Of a stretch of DNA of 64,000 bases, positions 59,101 through 64,000 are shown one piece after another. The notes under the pieces were generated by a model, which saw nothing but the letters and a program-made list of their open reading frames with translations, was not told the origin of the DNA and made no database searches. Made by a program: the position numbers and the translations under genes. The stretch lies in NCBI GenBank assembly GCA_003963365.1, contig RXJG01000005.1, positions 508,811-572,810 on the forward strand. The letters are read 5' to 3'. The stretch comes from Sphingobacteriales bacterium. GTDB lineage: Bacteria > Bacteroidota > Bacteroidia > Chitinophagales > Chitinophagaceae. Within the stretch, counting starts at the first letter, position 1, and each line of letters starts with the position of its first letter.

Positions 59101-59823
59101 AGTATTTCGTTTTCCGCCAACCAGGGTTGAATAACTAACGGTACCTGTGCGTGGGTCAATCATTCCCAGGTGATCCACATCTGCAAACCAAATGTTACCA
59201 TTATTATCTTCAATCATTCCCAATGGTGCCTGGTTAAAGGGACCCGGTACTATTGTTTTAGCATACTCACCATTATAACAAAAAATACCCTCAGCACTGC
59301 CAATCCACATTAACCCGTTTTTATCTTTCAGTAAACTGGTAACAAATTTTGCAGGTAAACCCTGTGATGCCCCAAACTCAAATAAAGAAAGCGGGTTGTT
59401 TTTACGGGGGGAAAATGGTGATGTTTTTATGCTTTGCGGAGGAGGCAAAACAGATGTTTTAAACTGCAAAGATTTTGAAGGAAGATTATCAAAGTTGAAT
59501 ATTGTATCGGGTAGCTGGTTAAAATCAAAATGAGTTTCAAGGGGTTTTTGAGGTAATGGGTTGAACCCGGTTGAATCAAGAACTTCCGAGTGCAGCGCAT
59601 CAAGATCTAATTTTTTAATGACAGGGTTTATTGCTCCACGACCCGAAGTATCCCAAATTAATTTTTTTTCAGGGCTGAATTTTAATGGCACAGATACCGG
59701 TTGTGTATACCCCATTTCTTTTTCGGGAAAAGGAATGTTTGTTGCGATATTACAGGAAGAAAATATTATTAGCACAAAAGCTATTACCGGTAAAAGAGAA
59801 TACAGTTGCCGGGTTTTGGTCAT
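56149..59823 (-). CDS. Propeller/Y_Y_Y sensor histidine kinase lipoprotein
   Basis: A 1224-residue sensor. A signal with lipobox-like FSSC (Cys near 24) begins the protein. Repeated propeller units (about 130-690: GLMWIGSAEGIFCYNGE, NIWFADVDHLG and similar, about 14) form the two-component-regulator propeller; a Y_Y_Y domain follows (about 820-905: FQFAQAHLGRQDNASYCYILEGIDKNW). A span (WAYTLYIIFALGLLRAYIVF, near 915) leads to a coiled coil, then the kinase: H box GIAHEIQNPLNF (His near 980) and ATPase motifs VKDNGMGVP and GQGTGLGLSLSYDIIKAHGG. Unlike typical hybrid systems it lacks receiver and AraC domains. An in-frame palindrome (56418-56433) encodes ALKQAQG before the ATPase motifs. Confidence 0.93.
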   Translation of the reverse strand: MTKTRQLYSLLPVIAFVLIIFSSCNIATNIPFPEKEMGYTQPVSVPLKFSPEKKLIWDTSGRGAINPVIKKLDLDALHSEVLDSTGFNPLPQKPLETHFDFNQLPDTIFNFDNLPSKSLQFKTSVLPPPQSIKTSPFSPRKNNPLSLFEFGASQGLPAKFVTSLLKDKNGLMWIGSAEGIFCYNGEYAKTIVPGPFNQAPLGMIEDNNGNIWFADVDHLGMIDPRTGTVSYSTLVGGKRNTVCKVMKDETGQLWFARTSFTGVVIVDPETKTYKILDATKGLTLLDGFSSDVIEDDDKNIWITTSRGGVHIISRKNNKLKYLKKINGISSDTTGSITKDKNGKVWIARRPGTLDAVDTKNGIIWHYGEAGFATGGAFNVYLTCDDKGRIWMGKNIGADIIDPENNTIRFIDQTRGLAGDYVCSCTMDDRKRMWVSTTTGLNIIDQHAESVNPYNIQVTSLMEDGIGNLWVATQKGVSIINFQKRTVKHFSQANGLSNDFIQSFTNTNGNIIVSTNGGYNIIDPVHNTIESTGKKEGLVNDTIYNAFKDKAGNIWLTGPSNGIDVVDLTKKVILHADVKGGLSDNNIQDSKQDANGNIWLATNKSGVDIIDPITNTIKYLNEQPGLKETSNKMMLIDKQGLVWIGTARGVYIADTKKGTLTTITTKEGLTDNKVLSLLEYNGTIAAGTNNKITLITPPSEPGGEWKIAPLQYSEGLRKSTNSWASDGITSKGQYLWGDAELTVINELKPETGTAPTYITGITVMTKPQSFINKPTLKENDTLWNGNNYYTKDKKPVNTGYAADNGLSWDSITGPFNIPVNLELPYNQNYIQFQFAQAHLGRQDNASYCYILEGIDKNWSAVTNNPYTENYLNLPAGKYSFKVRSKNLSGKWGEPAVLNFTITPPWYKTWWAYTLYIIFALGLLRAYIVFRSGMLKKENRILEEKVSLRTKQLQKSIEDLKETQAQLIHSEKMASLGELTAGIAHEIQNPLNFVNNFSEVSVELADELKTEINNLPIDAGKKTELESLINDLVQNQQKINFHGKRADTIVKGMLQHSRSSTGIKEPTNINTLADEYLRLSYHGLRAKDKSFNATMKTDFDENLPVINVVAQDIGRVILNLITNAFYSVTEKKALKQAQGVSYEPTVSVSTKKLPGAVEVRVKDNGMGVPQKVLDKIFQPFFTTKPVGQGTGLGLSLSYDIIKAHGGDLKVVTTEGEGAEFIIQLPL
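56418..56433. repeat. Small palindrome inside kinase coding sequence
   Basis: GCGCTT (56418-56423), four-base loop, AAGCGC (56428-56433). It sits where the other kinases of the array have short variable sequences, encoding the unusual ALKQAQG. Confidence 0.45.
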
Positions 59824-59835
59824 GTCGTAATTTAT

Positions 59836-62001
59836 TTAAACAGTATCGTTTAAAGATAATGAAATAATAAATACAGTCCCTTCTCCCTCCTTTGTCTCTA
59901 CCCTTATTTTCCCGCCATGTGCTTTTATAATATCATAACTCAAAGATAATCCCAGTCCCGTTCCCTGCCCGGTTGGTTTGGTGGTAAAAAAGGGTTGAAA
60001 TATTTTTTCCAGCACTTTTTTAGGGATGCCACTGCCATTATCTGCTACTTTTATTAATACTTTATCGTTTTCTTTCTTTGTGGAGATGGTTACCGTGGGT
60101 TCATAACCTTTAGTGTCAGGCGTTAAGCTTTTAGCCTTTTCACTTACTGCGTAGAATGCATTGTTGATTAAATTCAAAATGACCCTGCCAATTTCTTGTG
60201 GTATCAAATTTACCTTTCCAATGGATTCATCAAACGCCGTTTCAAACTTAGCATTGAAACTTTTGTCTTTTGCTCTTAAACCATGATAGGCTAATCTCAA
60301 ATATTCATCACATAATGCATTAATATCTGTTGGTTCTTTTGTACCACTGCTGCTTCTTGAATGCTGCAACATTCCTTTTACAATATCCGCCGCTCTTTGG
60401 CCGTGATGATTTATTTTTTCAAGATTTTGTACAAGGTCATCGGCAATTTCATTTGCCTGTTGTGTATTGCCGGTTGCCAGTTCTTCTTTCATTTCGGCCA
60501 CCAACTCTTTGCTTACCTCGCTAAAGTTGTTTACAAAGTTCAGCGGGTTTTGAATTTCATGTGCAATGCCTGCAGTTAATTCACCCAGCGATGCCATCTT
60601 TTCACTTTGTATCAATTGTGTTTGTGCTGCTTTTAATTCAGACAAGGCATTTTCTGCAGCAGTTTTTTGTTTTTCTATTTCAGTTTTTTGTTGCTGCAAC
60701 AAATGGTTGGTTCGTTTTTCTTTCTGGCGACTAAGGTATACTAACCACACTACAATTAATGAAGAGAACAAACCGGCAAAAGCCGAAAAGATAATCCAGC
60801 GCTGACGGGTGGATTTGTTTTCAAATTCACTCTTCAGCAATAATTCTTTTTTTGAATATTCATAGTCGGCTGTAAGGTTGGCTGTTACTTGCTGGGCCTG
60901 CTGGTTATTGATGCTATCAGCAAATATTTTAAACTGTCGTGAATAAAATAAAGCTTGTTTATCATTTCCTTTCGATTCATAAATATTACTGAGTATTTCG
61001 CTTCCGTCACGCAGTAACTCAATAAACTTAATATCATTGGCAATTTTGTATCCTTCCTGTACATAAAATAAAGCACTGTCGGTTTTGTGCATATTCAAAT
61101 AAGCCTGGCCAATACCAATTAAACTGCGGCTTTTATATTCTTTGCTGGTTAACTCTTCGGCAACTAAACCAGATTCCATGAATTCCCGGATAGCATCATT
61201 ATTTTTTTGCTGCTTCAGGTAAATAGAACCCAGCATGTTTTTGCAAAACGCCAGGGTTTCCAAATCGCTGGTAACTTTTACTACTTCTAATGCCAGTAAT
61301 AAATTTTTTTGTGCAGCATCGTAATTGCCCTGCCGGTAGTACACTTCGCCAAGGTTGGCATAACCGGCTTCAATACCCCGTTTGTAATCAATTTCTTTGG
61401 CAAGGTCCATGGCTTTGGTATAATACTTCACCGCATCACCATATTTTCCTTCTAAAAAATAAACGGTACCGATACCATTGGTGGAAGAGGATTGCCCTAA
61501 TTTTTCACCTGACTCTTCTCTCATTTTTAATGCACGGAAATAATTTTCCAATGCTTCAGGATATTTTCCAAGATTGGTGTAAACAATTGCCGTGTTATGA
61601 TAAATTCTTCCGGCAGTAGCAGCCAAATGATTTTTTTCTGCAATAGCCAGTCCGGCTTTATAAACTATAAAAGCACTGTCGTAATTGCCACGAACATTAT
61701 AAGTTAAACCAAGATTTTTATACGCTTCTGCTTCACCAAATGGGTAGGATATGTTTTTACTTAAAGCAGCAGCTTTATTTCCCAATAAAATAGCAGAATC
61801 TGTTTTGTAATAAGCAAGTTTAAATGCGAGTGCATTTAAAGTGTTGATATAATTAGTATCGGCTTCAAAGTTTTTTTGGAGGGAAAATTTATGCAGTGAA
61901 TTATTTAAACTATCCAGCTCTTTGTCCTGGCCAAAAGTCATGCTGGTTGCACTCATAAGCAACAGGGAAAAAAGCAATAGTTGGTATGCAGGCTTCGCCA
62001 T
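59836..62001 (-). CDS. TPR-containing sensor histidine kinase
   Basis: A 721-residue sensor with a signal peptide (MAKPAYQLLLFSLLLMSATSMTFGQ). Periplasmic tetratricopeptide repeats fill about 80-380 (for example AGLAIAEKNHLAATAGRIYHNTAIVYTNLGKYPEALENYFRAL, and seven similar units). A span (WIIFSAFAGLFSSLIVVWLVYL, about 405-426) follows, then coiled coil, then the kinase core: MASLGELTAGIAHEIQNPLNFVNNFSEV (His near 480) and DNGSGIPKKVLEKIFQPFFTTKPTGQGTGLGLSLSYDIIKAHGG. The kinase core is very close to that of its three neighbours. The input is probably protein-bound or peptide signals sensed by the TPR. Confidence 0.94.
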   Translation of the reverse strand: MAKPAYQLLLFSLLLMSATSMTFGQDKELDSLNNSLHKFSLQKNFEADTNYINTLNALAFKLAYYKTDSAILLGNKAAALSKNISYPFGEAEAYKNLGLTYNVRGNYDSAFIVYKAGLAIAEKNHLAATAGRIYHNTAIVYTNLGKYPEALENYFRALKMREESGEKLGQSSSTNGIGTVYFLEGKYGDAVKYYTKAMDLAKEIDYKRGIEAGYANLGEVYYRQGNYDAAQKNLLLALEVVKVTSDLETLAFCKNMLGSIYLKQQKNNDAIREFMESGLVAEELTSKEYKSRSLIGIGQAYLNMHKTDSALFYVQEGYKIANDIKFIELLRDGSEILSNIYESKGNDKQALFYSRQFKIFADSINNQQAQQVTANLTADYEYSKKELLLKSEFENKSTRQRWIIFSAFAGLFSSLIVVWLVYLSRQKEKRTNHLLQQQKTEIEKQKTAAENALSELKAAQTQLIQSEKMASLGELTAGIAHEIQNPLNFVNNFSEVSKELVAEMKEELATGNTQQANEIADDLVQNLEKINHHGQRAADIVKGMLQHSRSSSGTKEPTDINALCDEYLRLAYHGLRAKDKSFNAKFETAFDESIGKVNLIPQEIGRVILNLINNAFYAVSEKAKSLTPDTKGYEPTVTISTKKENDKVLIKVADNGSGIPKKVLEKIFQPFFTTKPTGQGTGLGLSLSYDIIKAHGGKIRVETKEGEGTVFIISLSLNDTV

Positions 62002-62052
62002 TGGGATATTAAATTAATATTTATCCCTTGTATTAACAGAATAAATTTATAA

Positions 62053-63411
62053 TTATGCCGGCAGCGAAATAGTAAAGCTGGTTCCCTGGCCTTCTTTTGT
62101 TTCCAGTTTCAATTCACCATTATGAACTTTGGTGATAATATCATAACTGATACTTAAACCAAGACCAGTGCCCTGCCCGGTGGGTTTGGTAGTAAAGAAG
62201 GGCTGAAAGATTTTATCTTTTATCGAGGCAGGAATACCATTTCCGTTATCACTCACTTTTACCAGAATCTTATTACCTTGTTTTTGGGTACTGATAGTTA
62301 CGGTTGGCTCATAGTTATCCGTTACTGTTTTTTGCTTTTCGCTAACTGCATAAAAAGCATTGTTGAGCAGGTTTAAAATCACCCGGCCTATTTCCTGTGG
62401 TATGATATTTATTTTATCAATGCTTTTATCAAAACTGGTTTTGAAATTGGCATTGAAGGATTTGTCTTTTGCCCTTAATCCATGATAAGCAAGACGAATA
62501 TATTCATCACACAAAGCATTAATGTCAGTTGGTTCTTTTACACCGCTGCTGCTTCTGCTGTGTTGCAGCATTCCTTTTACAATATCTGCCGCTCTTTGTC
62601 CATGATGATTTATCTTTTCTTCATTTTCTTTAATATCATTGAGCAGTTCATTTTCCAGCTGTTCATTTCTTTGAGCGGCTGGCTTTAAGCGTTCCGCATT
62701 TAGCTCTTCAATGAGTTCTTTATTTACTTCCGAAAAATTATTGACGAAGTTTAACGGGTTTTGAATTTCATGTGCAATGCCTGCAGTTAGTTCACCCAGT
62801 GAAGCCATTTTTTCAGAATGGATCAATTGAACCTGTGCAGATTTCAAATCATCCAGTGCATGCTGTAACTCTTCTTTTTGTTTCATCAGTTCTGCTGTTC
62901 GTTCCTGCACCTGTACTTCTAAAGTAGCTTTTAGTTTCTCTGTTATTTTTATTTCCTTTTCTTTTTCTTCAACTTTTAATTTTTCTTTTTCTAATGCTCT
63001 GCGTTGTTTGTTGTTAATAATAACCATAGCAGCAAGCCATACCATTCCAAACACAGCACCTGTTTCAAAATAGTTACTGTACTTACCATAAAAATCAGGA
63101 AAGACTTTCTCAACAATATCTGATATTGTTTTGATAGCAAGTAAAGGGAGCATTGCATTTAAAATGGGTTTAACCTTTATCCACTCTTTTTTATTATAAA
63201 TTATCCAGGCTAAAAACCAAACGAGTGCATGGCTGGCAAGCTCTATCAGCCAGCCGGCGCTTTTAAGCATTGCCTGCCCAACAAATAAACCAATAGAAAC
63301 AAACATTAAAAGGGTGAGGTTCTTATTCCACTCAGGAGTAAGTTCTTCAACACTTAAATTCTTTTTCAGGTAACGGACAACTATTATCACTATCAGCAGA
63401 TCAAAAAGCAT
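62053..63411 (-). CDS. Membrane-embedded sensor histidine kinase
   Basis: A 452-residue kinase. Four or five hydrophobic spans (about 2-15, 31-50, 58-72, 85-100, 118-135) without a large extracellular domain, then a long coiled coil (about 138-205, KEKLKVEEKEKEIKITEKLK), then the same kinase core (GIAHEIQNPLNFVNNFSEV, His near 222; GLGLSISYDIITKVHNGE at the end). The ATPase end differs by an insertion (TKVHNG instead of KAHGG). A sensor of this layout may respond to membrane state or a small molecule. Twenty bases separate it from the next kinase upstream. Confidence 0.93.
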   Translation of the reverse strand: MLFDLLIVIIVVRYLKKNLSVEELTPEWNKNLTLLMFVSIGLFVGQAMLKSAGWLIELASHALVWFLAWIIYNKKEWIKVKPILNAMLPLLAIKTISDIVEKVFPDFYGKYSNYFETGAVFGMVWLAAMVIINNKQRRALEKEKLKVEEKEKEIKITEKLKATLEVQVQERTAELMKQKEELQHALDDLKSAQVQLIHSEKMASLGELTAGIAHEIQNPLNFVNNFSEVNKELIEELNAERLKPAAQRNEQLENELLNDIKENEEKINHHGQRAADIVKGMLQHSRSSSGVKEPTDINALCDEYIRLAYHGLRAKDKSFNANFKTSFDKSIDKINIIPQEIGRVILNLLNNAFYAVSEKQKTVTDNYEPTVTISTQKQGNKILVKVSDNGNGIPASIKDKIFQPFFTTKPTGQGTGLGLSISYDIITKVHNGELKLETKEGQGTSFTISLPA

Positions 63412-63431
63412 AGGTTTCCTTTGATGTAAAA

Positions 63432-64000
63432 TTATGCAGGCAAAGTTATAATAAATGTGGAGCCTTCGCCCTCCTTCGTTTCCACTTTCAATTCCCCGCC
63501 ATGTGCTTTAATTATATCATAACTCAAACTCAGTCCCAATCCTGTTCCCTGTCCTGTTGGTTTGGTGGTAAAGAAAGGTTGAAATATTTTATCCAATACT
63601 TTTTGAGGAATACCACTTCCATTATCGCTAACCCTTATTTCCACTTTGTTATTTATCTTCTTTGTACTTACTGTAACGGTTGGTTCATATCCTGTAAGGT
63701 GCTGCTTGCTTTTTTCATCCACCACATAAAAGGCATTGGTTATCAGGTTAAGCACTACTCTTCCCAAATCCTGCGGAACAACAGGTACTTTACCAACTGC
63801 CGCATCGAGATCGGTTTTGATGGTTGCATTGAATAATTTATCTCTTGCCCTCAATCCATGATAAGCCAGCCGCAAATATTCATCACACAATGCATTGATA
63901 TCCGTGGGTTCTTTTACACCATTACTGTTTCTTGAATGCTGTAACATCCCTTTTACTATAGCATCGGCCCGTTTGCCATGAAAAATTATTTTTTCTTCAT
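63432..64000 (-). CDS. Histidine kinase, 5' end cut by window edge
   Basis: The frame is open to base 64000 (upstream of the first Met at 63947 it still reads EEKIIFHGKRADAIVKG), so this is the C-terminal part of a fourth kinase. It contains the end of the dimerisation segment (KGMLQHSRNSNGVKEPTDINALCDEYLRLAYHGLRARDK) and the ATPase core (ISDNGSGIPQKVLDKIFQPFFTTKPTGQGTGLGLSLSYDIIKAHGG-type). The H-box and the sensor lie outside the window. Its sequence resembles the other three cores. Confidence 0.9.
   Translation of the reverse strand, partial: EEKIIFHGKRADAIVKGMLQHSRNSNGVKEPTDINALCDEYLRLAYHGLRARDKLFNATIKTDLDAAVGKVPVVPQDLGRVVLNLITNAFYVVDEKSKQHLTGYEPTVTVSTKKINNKVEIRVSDNGSGIPQKVLDKIFQPFFTTKPTGQGTGLGLSLSYDIIKAHGGELKVETKEGEGSTFIITLPA

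Noticed and set aside
1-64000. CRISPR array
   Set aside because: The period-7 tracts are too short in unit and have no spacers; no direct repeats of 25-40 bases with regular spacing were seen.
1-64000. tRNA, rRNA, insertion sequence or integron
   Set aside because: No cloverleaf-like gene, transposase or integrase was recognised on either strand by reading.

Overview
The window is a chromosomal segment of a Bacteroidota bacterium, most likely a Chitinophagaceae-type organism. I infer this from the protein families (GLPGLI, outer-membrane beta-barrel receptor, futalosine-route MqnC, alpha-E/ATP-grasp operon, fused E1 alpha/beta), from weak or absent Shine-Dalgarno sequences, and from recurrent TAnnTTTG -7 boxes, the Bacteroidota promoter signature. 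No rRNA, tRNA, CRISPR, phage or insertion sequence was recognised.

Layout. 1-2.6 kb: a truncated lipoprotein, a DUF2007-type protein, a fatty acid hydroxylase and a secreted NTR/TIMP-like protein. 2.65-6.1 kb (minus): the ATP-grasp / alpha-E / transglutaminase operon. 6.2-12.6 kb: kdsB, a sugar porter with a GH32 fructan hydrolase, a secreted unknown and a KdnB-like iron alcohol dehydrogenase. 12.8-17.5 kb: a DMT permease, a PadR-PspC operon and two small envelope proteins. 17.5-27.6 kb: a methyltransferase, gcvT, an SRPBCC protein, a ComB-like phosphatase, a SWIM/SNF2 helicase, a PDZ aspartyl protease and mqnC. 27.8-36 kb: acetyltransferases, a 3-keto-sugar-type pair (DUF1080 plus Gfo/Idh/MocA), a beta-lactamase-like serine hydrolase, a free methionine sulfoxide reductase, and two decayed loci (a response-regulator/GLPGLI deletion junction and a broken outer-membrane receptor). 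36-43 kb: small ORFs, an M16 peptidase pair, a small membrane protein and the fused branched-chain ketoacid dehydrogenase E1. 43-53 kb (minus): D-aminoacylase, cupin, penicillin-acylase homologue, DUF885 protein, three paralogous single-span membrane proteins and a DUF1624 protein. 53-64 kb (minus): HD hydrolase, YitT protein, then a signalling island of a response regulator-adenylyl cyclase, a stand-alone receiver and at least four sensor kinases with nearly the same kinase core but different sensors, the last running off the right edge.

The most unusual signal is a dispersed family of degenerate tracts with a strict 7-base period (once 8). Each tract has its own unit sequence. They sit at gene ends, where some supply a stop or start codon; some form two inverted arms around a core; and at least four lie in frame inside genes, as the alpha/beta linker of the E1 fusion and as the disordered N-terminal tails of the three membrane paralogues. 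A second clear signal is a perfect GTACTAT-N7-ATAGTAC palindrome overlapping the promoter of the PadR-PspC operon, a probable autoregulatory operator.
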